From NCBI RefSeq assembly GCF_017874545.1, contig NZ_JAGGLT010000018.1:1-64000 (forward strand): a DNA stretch of 64,000 bases, given 5' to 3'. Position 1 is the stretch's first letter. Every line of letters starts with the position of its first letter. This DNA is from Thermoanaerobacterium butyriciformans. GTDB lineage: Bacteria; Bacillota; Thermoanaerobacteria; Thermoanaerobacterales; Thermoanaerobacteraceae. The notes beneath the pieces are model-generated. The model was not told the origin of the DNA. It worked only from the letters and a program-made list of their open reading frames with translations, and did no database searches. The translations under genes and the position numbers were made by a program. Of this stretch, positions 36,774 through 44,820 are shown piece after piece.

Positions 36774-37925
36774 ATGGAAAATATTTCTAGATACGCTCAG
36801 CTTTGCCCGATAATTTACGGCATTGGAAGTGCAAGCTTATTGGGCGAAGAGGTTAAAAAGCTCGGATGTTCTAAAGTCTTGGTAGTATCCGATGAAAATG
36901 TGTCGAAAATCGAATTTTATGAAAAGTGCAAGAAAAGTCTGCTTGATGCTGGGATAGAATTGGTCGAATTTGACGAAGTGCTGCCAGACCCGCCTGATTA
37001 TATTGTAAACCGGGGAGGAGAAATTGCCAGGACGGAAAAGATAGGGGCAATAGTTGCTATAGGCGGAGGCAGCGTCATGGATGCTGCAAAGGCAATAAAT
37101 ATTTTGATAAATAACCCTCCACCGATAAACCAATACTTTGGAAATCCCGCTTATAAACCCGGTGTGCCAGTAGTGATGGTGGTGACAACAGCTGGGACAG
37201 GCAGCGAAAGTACGATTGTTGCTGTTATAACAGATACTGCAAACGGCGTCAAAAACTCGGTGCTGGGAGCAGCTACACTAGGCATATTGGATCCTGAGGC
37301 GACTGTTACTCTCACATCTGAAGATACGGCCCACACTGGAATGGATGCGCTTGCTCATGCTGCAGAAGCCATTACGGCAAAACTTCCAAATCCAAAATCT
37401 GAGCTATTGGCTTCGGACGCGATAAAAAAAATAATGAAATATCTACCTATGGCGTTTGAAGACGGTACGAACATGGAGGCAAGGGGCAACCTGCTATTGG
37501 CAAGCAACTTTGCCGGCATAGCCTTCAACGATGCCTTGGTTCACTTGGGCCATGCCATAGCACATTCTATAGGGGCGAAATTTCACGTAACCCACGGCGA
37601 GGCATGTGCACTGGCTCTGCCAGAAGTAATGAAATATGCTGCAGAAATCGATGCTTCTAAGGTTAAGGTTGTAGGTGAAGCAATGGGAATATCTTTTGTC
37701 GGGAATGAAAGCAGCGAAGAGATAGGAGAAATTGTTGCCGAAGCGATAAGAAAATTTAGTAAAAGCATGAAAATAAAATCTTTAAAGCAGCTTGGAATAT
37801 CAAAGGAAGATTTACTAAATACTGCTGACATGATTTTCAAAGATCCTTGCTATTTATTTGTTCCTAGAGAATTAGACAGGGAAGAAGTTATTAAGATATT
37901 GGAGAATATGTACGAAAACTATTAA
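36774..37925 (+). CDS. Iron-containing alcohol dehydrogenase
   Basis: A 383-residue group III NAD(P)-dependent dehydrogenase. 'AIGGGSVMDAAKAINILI' binds the cofactor and 'AHTGMDALAHAAEA' with 'HLGHAIAHSIGAKFHVTHGE' hold the iron ligands (Asp and three His). Similar to butanol, lactaldehyde and 1,3-propanediol dehydrogenases. ATG 36774 follows AAAGGAGAGG; the longer frame overlaps the flavoenzyme gene. Probable two-gene operon under the divergent LysR protein. Confidence 0.93.
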   Translation: MENISRYAQLCPIIYGIGSASLLGEEVKKLGCSKVLVVSDENVSKIEFYEKCKKSLLDAGIELVEFDEVLPDPPDYIVNRGGEIARTEKIGAIVAIGGGSVMDAAKAINILINNPPPINQYFGNPAYKPGVPVVMVVTTAGTGSESTIVAVITDTANGVKNSVLGAATLGILDPEATVTLTSEDTAHTGMDALAHAAEAITAKLPNPKSELLASDAIKKIMKYLPMAFEDGTNMEARGNLLLASNFAGIAFNDALVHLGHAIAHSIGAKFHVTHGEACALALPEVMKYAAEIDASKVKVVGEAMGISFVGNESSEEIGEIVAEAIRKFSKSMKIKSLKQLGISKEDLLNTADMIFKDPCYLFVPRELDREEVIKILENMYENY

Positions 37926-38016
37926 GCCTCAGCTAGTCTCAAAAAGTAATATATTCTAAAAAACATCATATAAAATTCTTGGTCATAGCATATTAAGTGA
38001 ATTTCTGTAACAAAAG

Positions 38017-38051
38017 TTTAAGAGTCGCGGAAAAATTCCTCGACTCTTAAA
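38017..38051. terminator. Large inverted repeat after the alcohol dehydrogenase gene
   Basis: An 11-bp perfect outer stem, TTTAAGAGTCG and complement (38017-38027, 38041-38051), with an inner GGAA/TTCC stem. No long T-run, but it sits between convergent genes and probably ends both. Confidence 0.65.
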
Positions 38052-38075
38052 GCTTAAATGTCATAGATTCATCTA

Positions 38076-38405
38076 TCACATCTTCTTGTTAATCTGATTC
38101 TTTTTCATATTTATTAATTTTATAATTCCTCCGTAAATGAGAGAAAAACCAATTATAGCTGGTATTATAAATGCTATTATATTTAGCACATCTGTCTTAT
38201 CGATTATGGCGATTATCATGGGAATCAGTATTATAAAACCAATAATTATTTGTATAAAAGGATATTTGCCAACTCCTTTTATGGGTTCGGGAATTTTTCC
38301 TGTTCCAATATAATAGCCAGGGTTGTACTGGTTTTCCTCCCATTCTTTTAGGTCATTTAATTGCTTCTCAAATTCATTTTTTTTATTTGGCTCATTATTT
38401 TTCAT
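38076..38405 (-). CDS. Small two-helix membrane protein, unknown
   Basis: A 109-residue protein. The first 45 residues are charged and soluble ('EFEKQLNDLKEWEENQ'), followed by two membrane helices (about 49-67 and 76-95) and a lysine/asparagine-rich tail, so both ends should be cytoplasmic. ATG 38405 is supported by AGGAGTG 8 bases upstream. No family recognised. First of four unknown envelope genes on this strand. Confidence 0.6.
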   Translation of the reverse strand: MKNNEPNKKNEFEKQLNDLKEWEENQYNPGYYIGTGKIPEPIKGVGKYPFIQIIIGFIILIPMIIAIIDKTDVLNIIAFIIPAIIGFSLIYGGIIKLINMKKNQINKKM

Positions 38406-38491
38406 AAAAAACACTCCTAATTATAAAATATTAACATGCAGTATGTGCTGAGAGATTTTGAACTTTAGAATTATTATACAACTTTAAGTTA

Positions 38492-39157
38492 TTAATTCAA
38501 TATGAAGCCGGGTGACCAATGGATTTTATTCTTGTAGTCTACAATATCGTTAATTAGTTTTTTCCACAACGGATTTTTTATAGCATTCGAAGGAGTAAAA
38601 TCAGCATTATTTTCTATCCCATATGTTGTTAGTCCTTTCACATCCTTTTTTACAATTTCCACTAATTTATCATTTATGTCTTTCATCTTAGTAAACTCAG
38701 CCAATTGTTCTTTATTTAATTTAATAATTTCGTCTTTGTTGTATGCATAAATGTCAAATGATTGAGGAGGTCTATTCAATATTCGGCTTATGTACAATGA
38801 AAATTCCTCTGGAATGTAAGATATAATGTTACCCATAGGTATTTCTTCCATTGCATTATGTACGTATATATCTACCAAATCAAAAATATCATTGCTCTGA
38901 TTTAAAAATTCATTTCCCAGAATGTTAGCATTACCGACTGTAATTTGTTTATTATGCAAAGAATCATTTAATATTTGATCGGTTTTTAAGACTGATGATG
39001 CGAAACCAGAGGTGTCTTCAAAAACTCTCCTTGAAAGATAATTGTTTATATTTGCCGATTTTAAATATAATAGAAGATTAGAGATAGACGAAACCAGTAA
39101 TAATGCAATCAAGCCAATGAATATAAAAATCCATAAATTTTTATGTTTGATTGTCAT
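38492..39157 (-). CDS. Membrane-anchored extracytoplasmic protein, unknown
   Basis: A 221-residue protein with one N-terminal membrane segment (about 8-30) that acts as an anchor, and a mostly helical domain outside with many Asn, Asp and Ile residues. No family recognised. ATG 39157 follows AAGGAGT. It is separated by 56 bases from the next gene upstream, which has the same topology, and the two are probably cotranscribed with the lipoprotein gene. Confidence 0.6.
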   Translation of the reverse strand: MTIKHKNLWIFIFIGLIALLLVSSISNLLLYLKSANINNYLSRRVFEDTSGFASSVLKTDQILNDSLHNKQITVGNANILGNEFLNQSNDIFDLVDIYVHNAMEEIPMGNIISYIPEEFSLYISRILNRPPQSFDIYAYNKDEIIKLNKEQLAEFTKMKDINDKLVEIVKKDVKGLTTYGIENNADFTPSNAIKNPLWKKLINDIVDYKNKIHWSPGFILN

Positions 39158-39213
39158 AAATACTCCTTTCCAGACCATTTAGTCTAAAATTTATTTGCAG
39201 AGAAATGAATATC

Positions 39214-39705
39214 TTATATTTTATCCATACCAGTCATATGCTTAAAATGAGGTAGAGGTCTGATTTCTTGATGAACATAAATAGTTTTAGAAAATCCCAA
39301 TAGAATTTGAAAATTAACAGTTGCTGTAGCATCTAAAACAGTATCTAAATCTGAATCTAAAACTACACTGGTAACCTTGCATAAAGGAAAACTTTCATCT
39401 TGATTTAAGTTTATCAAAAGATCTTTATATACTATTATCCATAGTGATTGGTTATTTCCATTTGGCACATAATAAAACGATTGGTTATTTTCATTTTGTA
39501 TATAATCATTACCATAACTTCCATTAGCATTTACCTTGGTACGAGGTGCATTAAGCAAAAAGTCATTCAATCCAGCATTAAGTCCAGATTTTACTTTTGA
39601 TATGACCATATTTGTTTCAGAAGTCACGTCAGATATCACTAAAAAAATTAAAATACATAACATTATAAATACACTAATAATGATATATAGCTTACGAACA
39701 TGCAA
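39214..39705 (-). CDS. Membrane-anchored extracytoplasmic protein, unknown
   Basis: A 163-residue protein with one N-terminal membrane segment (about 7-27). The outer domain is rich in Asn and Tyr near 'NGSYGNDYIQNENNQSFYYV' and ends in beta-rich sequence. TTG 39705 fits the SD AAGGAGAT at a spacing of 10; the alternative TTG 39714 sits within the SD. No family recognised. Only 25 bases separate it from the lipoprotein gene upstream. Confidence 0.55.
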   Translation of the reverse strand: MHVRKLYIIISVFIMLCILIFLVISDVTSETNMVISKVKSGLNAGLNDFLLNAPRTKVNANGSYGNDYIQNENNQSFYYVPNGNNQSLWIIVYKDLLINLNQDESFPLCKVTSVVLDSDLDTVLDATATVNFQILLGFSKTIYVHQEIRPLPHFKHMTGMDKI

Positions 39706-39730
39706 TTTTTTCAATCTCCTTTCAAATTTT

Positions 39731-40111
39731 TTAATGGATTAAACGCTTGTTAATTGCTTTAATATAATGATTTTTGGATATTTCTACTGCAATTGCATCT
39801 TTTGTGCTAACATTTGGAATAGAGTATAAATTAGTGCCAACTTTATAATAGTTTGAAAAAATCGTATCATTTATATTTGTCTCGCCAGTTGAAAAGTATT
39901 TAATAGTACCAATTTTCTTGTCAATAGAAGTGACATCATCAGATGTACCAACATAAGTCTCGCCATTTAAAATGATAATTTTAGAAAATGCCCAGCTTTT
40001 TTCTTCATGATCATTTGAGCTATTTTTTGAACAACCTGCTGTAAAAGTCAAAGTAAATGTTAATATTGTTATTAATAGGCTTTTTACTATAAAATTTATT
40101 TTTTTATTCAT
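39731..40111 (-). CDS. Small lipoprotein, unknown
   Basis: A 126-residue lipoprotein: basic start, hydrophobic leader and lipobox 'FTAGC' near residue 27. The mature part of about 100 residues contains a repeated Y-x-x-G pattern ('GETYVGTSDDVTSIDKKIGT') and looks beta-rich. No family recognised. ATG 40111 with AAAGAGG upstream; the earlier frame start would bury the signal peptide. It is the first gene of the unknown cluster and divergent from the ROK regulator. Confidence 0.65.
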   Translation of the reverse strand: MNKKINFIVKSLLITILTFTLTFTAGCSKNSSNDHEEKSWAFSKIIILNGETYVGTSDDVTSIDKKIGTIKYFSTGETNINDTIFSNYYKVGTNLYSIPNVSTKDAIAVEISKNHYIKAINKRLIH

Positions 40112-40209
40112 AGCTATATTTACCTCTTTTGTCTTTTTGCTTGTATAATTATAAAGCATATATTCTACAAAAATTTAGAAATTCCTCCTAAATCGTATGT
40201 AAAAATTAT

Positions 40210-40238
40210 TTACAAAAGCACATTATTGATGGTATAAT
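40210..40238 (+). promoter_or_regulatory. Promoter of the ROK-nagB operon
   Basis: TTACAA (40210-40215), 17 bp, TATAAT (40233-40238) with TGG before it (extended -10). Confidence 0.75.
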
Positions 40239-40251
40239 ATTATTAGATAAA

Positions 40252-40306
40252 AGTTCGAGACTCGAACTAATTTTTTTAAAGATATTTAGTTCGGACTAAG
40301 AACTAA
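40252..40306. promoter_or_regulatory. Tandem operator dyads upstream of the ROK gene
   Basis: Dyad 1: AGTTCGA-GAC-TCGAACT (40252-40268). Dyad 2: TTAGTTC-N7-GAACTAA (40286-40306). Both share the half-site AGTTC and lie downstream of the -10 box, where a bound repressor would block transcription. The ROK regulator is the likely ligand-responsive repressor. Confidence 0.65.
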
Positions 40307-40322
40307 TTTGGGAGGTGATAGA

Positions 40323-41471
40323 TTGACGCAGTATCGAAAGGGCACCAATTATCTTATCAAAAATATGAACACGGCAAATGTTTTGGATGTCATTAAAAAA
40401 ATGCAGCCTATCTCCCGCATTAAAATCTCTAAAATCCTTAATATGAGCAAATCTACTGTATCTGGAATAGTAGATGAATTAATAAAGGAGGGGCTTGTAA
40501 GTGAAGAAGGGTATGGCAATACTACATCAGCGGGTAGAAAGCCTATAGAGCTTACTTTTAATCCTAATGCAAAGTTTTCCATAGGCATCGATATAGAATC
40601 GACAAATACAATTGGAGTGCTTACAAATTTGGAAGGGAAAATAATAAAAAAGATAAAAAGGCCTACAGGAATAAAAGAAAAAGCTTTCCTAAATACAGTC
40701 AAAATCATTAAGGAATTATTAGAATATCAAGATGATATTGCAGGAATAGGAGTTGGAGCTCCTGGTATAACAAATATAGAAAAAGGGACAGTGTACGCGC
40801 CGGGGCTTTCGTGGGTTGACTTTAACCTTCTTTCTAAGTTGAAAGAAGTGTTTGACTATGACATATTTATAGACAACAGCGTTAATTACGCAGCATTAGG
40901 TGAAAGATGGATCGGTTCATGTAAGGATGTCAACAATTTTGTGCTCGTAACGATAGGAAACGGCATTGGTTCTGGAATATATATTAACGGAAAACTGGTC
41001 AGAGGTCATAAATACTCAGCAGGAGAAGTTGGATACATGGCTATAGGCAGAGATGTTTTAGGTAAAAAGTATTTATACGAAGAATATGGATACTTTGAAA
41101 GCAAAGCATCGCTTTTAGGACTTATTTCGGCGCTAAAATATATGTCAAATGGAAAATTTAATACGATGGAAGACTTTATTAATGGCTATTTGGCGGAAGA
41201 TGAAATTTGCATTAAAGCTTTTGACGAATTCATAGAAAATTTAAGCATGGGTTTTGCCAACATTATTAGCATATTAAATCCGGAGCTAATAGTAATAGCA
41301 GGCGATGTGATAAATTTAGGCATCGATATAGTAGATAGCATAAAAAAGCTTGTTGAGAAAATGGTTCCTTTTGATGTAAAAATCATATATACAAAGTTAA
41401 ACGAAGATGCCGCCGCAATAGGTGCATCTGCTGACGTTCTTCTTAAGACAAATTACTTAATATTAATATAA
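40323..41471 (+). CDS. ROK family transcriptional regulator (NagC/XylR type)
   Basis: A 382-residue protein. N-terminal winged helix (about 18-75, '[20 protein letters not shown]') is fused to a sugar-kinase-like ROK domain ('[14 protein letters not shown]', 'GVGAPG', '[18 protein letters not shown]'). The usual zinc cysteines of ROK kinases are not seen after '[15 protein letters not shown]', so it is probably only a sensor. TTG 40323 is set by GGGAGGTGAT. Next to nagB, it probably senses an amino sugar. Confidence 0.92.
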   Translation: MTQYRKGTNYLIKNMNTANVLDVIKKMQPISRIKISKILNMSKSTVSGIVDELIKEGLVSEEGYGNTTSAGRKPIELTFNPNAKFSIGIDIESTNTIGVLTNLEGKIIKKIKRPTGIKEKAFLNTVKIIKELLEYQDDIAGIGVGAPGITNIEKGTVYAPGLSWVDFNLLSKLKEVFDYDIFIDNSVNYAALGERWIGSCKDVNNFVLVTIGNGIGSGIYINGKLVRGHKYSAGEVGYMAIGRDVLGKKYLYEEYGYFESKASLLGLISALKYMSNGKFNTMEDFINGYLAEDEICIKAFDEFIENLSMGFANIISILNPELIVIAGDVINLGIDIVDSIKKLVEKMVPFDVKIIYTKLNEDAAAIGASADVLLKTNYLILI

Positions 41472-41490
41472 AATTGAAAGGATGATTCTT

Positions 41491-42261
41491 GTGAAAGTAA
41501 TAATAACAAATGACTATGATGAAATGAGCAGAACTGCAGCGGAGATCATAAAAGAACAGGTAAACAGAAAGGCAAACTCTGTATTAGGTCTTGCCACAGG
41601 TTCTACACCGCTTGGAACTTATAAAGAGCTAATTAATATGTACAAGAATGGAGAAATTGATTTTTCCTACGTCATAACATTTAACCTTGATGAATATGTA
41701 GGACTGCCTGATGACCATCCTCAAAGTTATCACTACTTTATGTATGAAAATTTATTCAACCATATTAATATAAAAAAGGAAAACATTCATATTCCAAATG
41801 GCGTTTCGGATGATTTTGATAGAGATTGTAGGTTGTACGATGGAGCGATAGAAAAGTTTGGAGAAATTGATCTTCAATTATTAGGTTTAGGTGTTAATGG
41901 GCACATTGGTTTTAATGAGCCTGATGACTATATAAATACAAAGACGCACATAGTAGATCTGGCGGAAGAAACTATAAATGCAAATAAGAGGTTTTTTAAA
42001 AGCATTGACGAAGTTCCGAGAAAGGCAGTCACGATGGGGCTTGGCACCATAATGAAATCGAAGAAAATTTTACTTCTGGCATCTGGTAAAAATAAAGCAA
42101 AAGCTATAAAAGAAACTTTAAATGGCTATCTTACAACAGAAGTTCCATCAACTGTTTTATCATTACATCCTGATGTCACAATTGTAATAGACAGTGATGC
42201 CTCATCTTTGATAGATTTAGAAAAAGCAAGAGAGAATGTCGATATCATTTCAAAGCTATAG
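41491..42261 (+). CDS. nagB: Glucosamine-6-phosphate deaminase
   Basis: A 256-residue enzyme that turns glucosamine-6-phosphate into fructose-6-phosphate and ammonia. '[15 protein letters not shown]', '[20 protein letters not shown]' and '[14 protein letters not shown]' (catalytic Asp/His) are intact. GTG 41491 gives the conserved 'KVIITNDY' start with AAAGGATGAT upstream; ATG 41482 is within the SD. It follows the ROK gene by 19 bases. No nagA is present in the window. Confidence 0.96.
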   Translation: MKVIITNDYDEMSRTAAEIIKEQVNRKANSVLGLATGSTPLGTYKELINMYKNGEIDFSYVITFNLDEYVGLPDDHPQSYHYFMYENLFNHINIKKENIHIPNGVSDDFDRDCRLYDGAIEKFGEIDLQLLGLGVNGHIGFNEPDDYINTKTHIVDLAEETINANKRFFKSIDEVPRKAVTMGLGTIMKSKKILLLASGKNKAKAIKETLNGYLTTEVPSTVLSLHPDVTIVIDSDASSLIDLEKARENVDIISKL

Positions 42262-42286
42262 ACAATCGTTTATAGCTTTATTTGTT
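42252..42286 (+). terminator. Terminator of nagB
   Basis: AAAGCTATA/TATAGCTTT, a 9-bp stem with a 10-base loop that contains the stop codon, then a T-rich run. Confidence 0.85.
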
Positions 42287-42310
42287 TTTAAAAATTCCAT
42301 ATAGTATAAT
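42282..42310 (+). promoter_or_regulatory. Promoter of ccdA-tlpA
   Basis: TTGTTT (42282-42287), 17 bp, TATAAT (42305-42310), overlapping the terminator tail of nagB. Confidence 0.65.
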
Positions 42311-42320
42311 TAAGATAAAC

Positions 42321-42340
42321 AACCCCTCTATAGGGGGTAA
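42321..42340. promoter_or_regulatory. G/C-tract operator upstream of ccdA (CsoR/CstR-like)
   Basis: AACCCCTCTATAGGGGGTAA, an imperfect dyad of C and G tracts, stands out in AT-rich DNA. It begins 10 bases after the -10 box, a repressor position. Its form recalls CsoR-family operators (CsoR, CstR). Confidence 0.5.
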
Positions 42341-42351
42341 GGGGGATTTAA

Positions 42352-43014
42352 GTGTCTTTATTTGCAGCGTTTTTGGGTGGTATTGTTTCGTTCTTTTCGC
42401 CATGCATTTTACCGCTAATACCAGTTTATGTGACGTATATTTTCGGCGGTAAGAAGAAAAATTTTTTCAACTTATTTTTATTTGTGTTAGGCTTTAGCAT
42501 CGTTTTTGTCCTTATGGGAGCTACAGCCAGTCAATTGGGAAAATTTTTTGTTTCATACAAAGTTCTATTTAGAAAAGCCAGTGGCATAATAATATTATTA
42601 TTTGGACTTTATATGATGGGTGTCATAAAGCCGGCTTTTCTGAGCAGAGAAGTGAAACTCAATATTTCCAGCAAAAAGGAGGGGTATTTTAGCAGTTTCG
42701 TTTTTGGCATAGCATTTGCATCTGGTTGGACACCATGCGTTGGTCCTATACTTGCGACTATTCTTTTATATGCAGGTGAACAAAACACTGTGTATGTTGG
42801 GGTTCTTCTGCTGTTTGCTTACTCATTAGGAATTGGAATTCCTTTTATAATTACTGCTATACTAATTGATAGATTTAAAGCATTTTACAAAAAGATAAAT
42901 TTTATTATGCCGTATATTGAAAAAATTGGCGGCTTATTTTTGATAATTTTTGGAGTTTTGATGTATTTTAATCTCATTATAAGGTTTGAAAGCTACATTA
43001 ATATTTTGAGGTGA
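42352..43014 (+). CDS. ccdA: CcdA/DsbD-type transmembrane thiol-disulfide reductant carrier
   Basis: A 220-residue membrane protein with six helices. Conserved cysteines occur in 'SFFSPCILPLIPVYVTYIFG' near residue 19 and 'ASGWTPCVGPILATILL' near residue 129, the pair that passes electrons from cytoplasmic thioredoxin to outer thiol proteins. GTG start behind GGGGGA. The next gene, 5 bases on, codes for its likely partner. Confidence 0.93.
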   Translation: MSLFAAFLGGIVSFFSPCILPLIPVYVTYIFGGKKKNFFNLFLFVLGFSIVFVLMGATASQLGKFFVSYKVLFRKASGIIILLFGLYMMGVIKPAFLSREVKLNISSKKEGYFSSFVFGIAFASGWTPCVGPILATILLYAGEQNTVYVGVLLLFAYSLGIGIPFIITAILIDRFKAFYKKINFIMPYIEKIGGLFLIIFGVLMYFNLIIRFESYINILR

Positions 43015-43019
43015 TTTAA

Positions 43020-43610
43020 GTGAAATCAAATAAGAAGAAGTCAAAAGGCGACAACAAAAATGTAATATTGACTGTTTCAATAGTTTTAGTTTTGATACTG
43101 GGAATATCAATTTACTTTTTGAACAATTACGTAGTGTCAAGCCAAACAAAGAATCAAAGTGCGGATAATGTCATCAAAAATGCTCAAGTAGGCATCGAAA
43201 AAGGCGATTTAGCACCAGATTTTACGCTAAAAGATGTAAATGGAAAAACAGTAACATTATCAAAGCTAAGAGGGAAAAAGGTCATATTAAATTTCTGGGC
43301 TACAACATGTCCGTATTGTAAGATTGAGATGCCTGAATTAAACAAGTTTTATGAGAATAACAAAAATGATGTTGTCCTATTAGCGATAGACATAGGTGAA
43401 GATAAATCTGTTGTGGAAAATTATCTTGAAGGAAAAGGGTATAGCTTTGATGTTCTTTTAGATAGTGATGCGAAAGTTGCTATGGATTATAAAGTTCAGT
43501 TTATACCTATGTCATTTTTCATTGATGAAAAGGGCATAATAAGATCTATAAGCAATGGTGCCATGACGTACGACGAGGTAGATCAGTATTTTAAGACAAT
43601 ATCTCAATAA
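43020..43610 (+). CDS. Membrane-anchored thioredoxin-fold protein (TlpA/ResA-like)
   Basis: A 196-residue protein: one N-terminal membrane anchor (about 14-34) and an outer AhpC/TSA-Redoxin domain. Active site CPYC in 'FWATTCPYCKIEMPEL' near residue 97; the cis-proline region 'FIPMSFFIDEKG' is present. TlpA/ResA proteins reduce disulfides outside the membrane with electrons from CcdA. GTG start 43020 with AGGTGAT upstream. Confidence 0.93.
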   Translation: MKSNKKKSKGDNKNVILTVSIVLVLILGISIYFLNNYVVSSQTKNQSADNVIKNAQVGIEKGDLAPDFTLKDVNGKTVTLSKLRGKKVILNFWATTCPYCKIEMPELNKFYENNKNDVVLLAIDIGEDKSVVENYLEGKGYSFDVLLDSDAKVAMDYKVQFIPMSFFIDEKGIIRSISNGAMTYDEVDQYFKTISQ

Positions 43611-43613
43611 TTA

Positions 43614-43642
43614 TTGACAATTTGTTAAAAAGGTGGTATATT
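43614..43642 (+). promoter_or_regulatory. Promoter of trxA
   Basis: TTGACA (43614-43619), 17 bp, TATATT (43637-43642) with TGG before it. Consensus -35 plus extended -10. Confidence 0.8.
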
Positions 43643-43660
43643 TAATTTAGCGATAACCCA

Positions 43661-43675
43661 TATACCGGGGGTATA
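43661..43675. promoter_or_regulatory. G/C-tract operator upstream of trxA (CsoR/CstR-like)
   Basis: TATACC-GGG-GGTATA, a perfect 6-3-6 dyad, preceded by ACCCA. It lies 18 bases after the -10 box. It resembles CstR sites (ATACCCC/GGGGTAT), which respond to persulfides. Confidence 0.55.
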
Positions 43676-43694
43676 GTATAAAGGAGGGATAGTG

Positions 43695-44027
43695 ATGAAA
43701 CCTATCAACGTAACAGATATGAACTTTGATACTGAGGTGTATAATTCCGATAAGCCAGTTTTGGTGGACTTTTGGGCGGCTTGGTGTGGACCCTGCAGAA
43801 TGATGGCACCTGTATTGGAAGAATTTGCAGAGGAATATTCTGATAAAATAAAGGTTGTAAAGTTAAATGTTGACGAGAATCCTTTGATTGCATCGCAATA
43901 TAGGATAATGAGCATTCCGACATTAGGTGTTTTTCAAAATGGACAATTAGTTGACAAAGTTATCGGATTTATGCCAAAAGAACAATTAGAATACAGGCTT
44001 GCAAGATATATAGATGCACAGGTATAA
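43695..44027 (+). CDS. trxA: Thioredoxin
   Basis: A 110-residue cytosolic thioredoxin. Active site '[11 protein letters not shown]' near residue 31 and cis-proline in 'MSIPTLGVF' are normal. ATG 43695 follows AAGGAGGG. It would reduce CcdA from the inside, completing an electron path with the two genes upstream. It has its own promoter, operator and terminator. Confidence 0.97.
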   Translation: MKPINVTDMNFDTEVYNSDKPVLVDFWAAWCGPCRMMAPVLEEFAEEYSDKIKVVKLNVDENPLIASQYRIMSIPTLGVFQNGQLVDKVIGFMPKEQLEYRLARYIDAQV

Positions 44028-44044
44028 GTTTGTGAAAGATCTAT

Positions 44045-44086
44045 AAAAAGATACCATAATTTAGATTGTGGTATCTTTTTTCATTT
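44045..44086 (+). terminator. Terminator of trxA
   Basis: A 12-bp stem, AAAAAGATACCA with TGGTATCTTTTT (44045-44056, 44069-44080), with extra inner pairing and a T-run. Confidence 0.92.
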
Positions 44087-44111
44087 ATTCTTCACAATTG
44101 TAATGTATAAT
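44080..44111 (+). promoter_or_regulatory. Response-regulator box 1 and promoter of the two-component operon
   Basis: TTCATTTATTCTTCACAATT (44080-44099), then 6 bases, then TATAAT (44106-44111). There is no good -35 box. TTCAT and TTCAC repeat 11 bases apart, the spacing bound by OmpR/PhoB-type regulators. A near-identical copy at the same distance from a -10 lies at 46165. Confidence 0.65.
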
Positions 44112-44130
44112 ATATATGAGGTGTTTTGTG

Positions 44131-44820
44131 ATGAAAATACTGGCAATAGATGATGAGGAGAAAATCCTGGATGTTATAAAAGCGTATCTTGAAAAGGAAG
44201 GGTACACCGTATTAACTGAGACTAATGGTGCCAATGCTTTAAATGCTTTTAAAACTGTAAATCCAGATTTGGTTATATTAGATTTAATGCTGCCGGGTAT
44301 GTCTGGCGAAGAAATATGCAGCAAAATAAGAGCTTTATCAAAGGTACCCATTTTAATGCTTACTGCTAAAGTAAGTGAAGATGATAAGGTATATGGTTTT
44401 ACAATTGGTGCAGATGATTACTTAACGAAGCCATTTAGCCCTCGAGAGTTGACAATGAGAGTCAAAGCCATACTTAGAAGGGCAAAGAATGATCTGCCAT
44501 TAAATGATATATTTATGTTTAATGATGGCGATCTTGTAATTGACACAAGATCATACGAGGTGAAGAAGAAAGGTAGGATTGTCAATTTAACGCCAAATGA
44601 GTACAAGTTGTTGACTGTGATGGCGCAAAATCCAAACAAAGTATTTACGAGAAGTGAACTTATTGAAAAGGCTTTTGGCTATGATTTTGATGGTTTCGAT
44701 AGGACGATAGACGCCCATATAAAAAACTTGAGGCAAAAGATAGAAGATGATCCTAAAAATCCGAGATATATAAAAACTGTGTATGGGGCAGGTTATAAAT
44801 TTGGTGAAGAAAATGATTAA
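44131..44820 (+). CDS. OmpR-family response regulator (second system)
   Basis: A 229-residue regulator: receiver domain with 'NPDLVILDLMLPGMSGEE' and 'DDYLTKPFSPREL', then a winged helix ('LTPNEYKLLTVMA', 'IDAHIKNLRQKIEDDP'). ATG 44131 lies 7 bases after GAGGTG. It probably controls its own promoter through box 1 and the SHOCT gene through box 2. Overlaps the kinase gene. Confidence 0.95.
   Translation: MKILAIDDEEKILDVIKAYLEKEGYTVLTETNGANALNAFKTVNPDLVILDLMLPGMSGEEICSKIRALSKVPILMLTAKVSEDDKVYGFTIGADDYLTKPFSPRELTMRVKAILRRAKNDLPLNDIFMFNDGDLVIDTRSYEVKKKGRIVNLTPNEYKLLTVMAQNPNKVFTRSELIEKAFGYDFDGFDRTIDAHIKNLRQKIEDDPKNPRYIKTVYGAGYKFGEEND

Noticed and set aside
40160-40200. AGGAGGAATTT on the minus strand as an SD of a missing gene
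   Set aside because: No start codon or open frame follows it.
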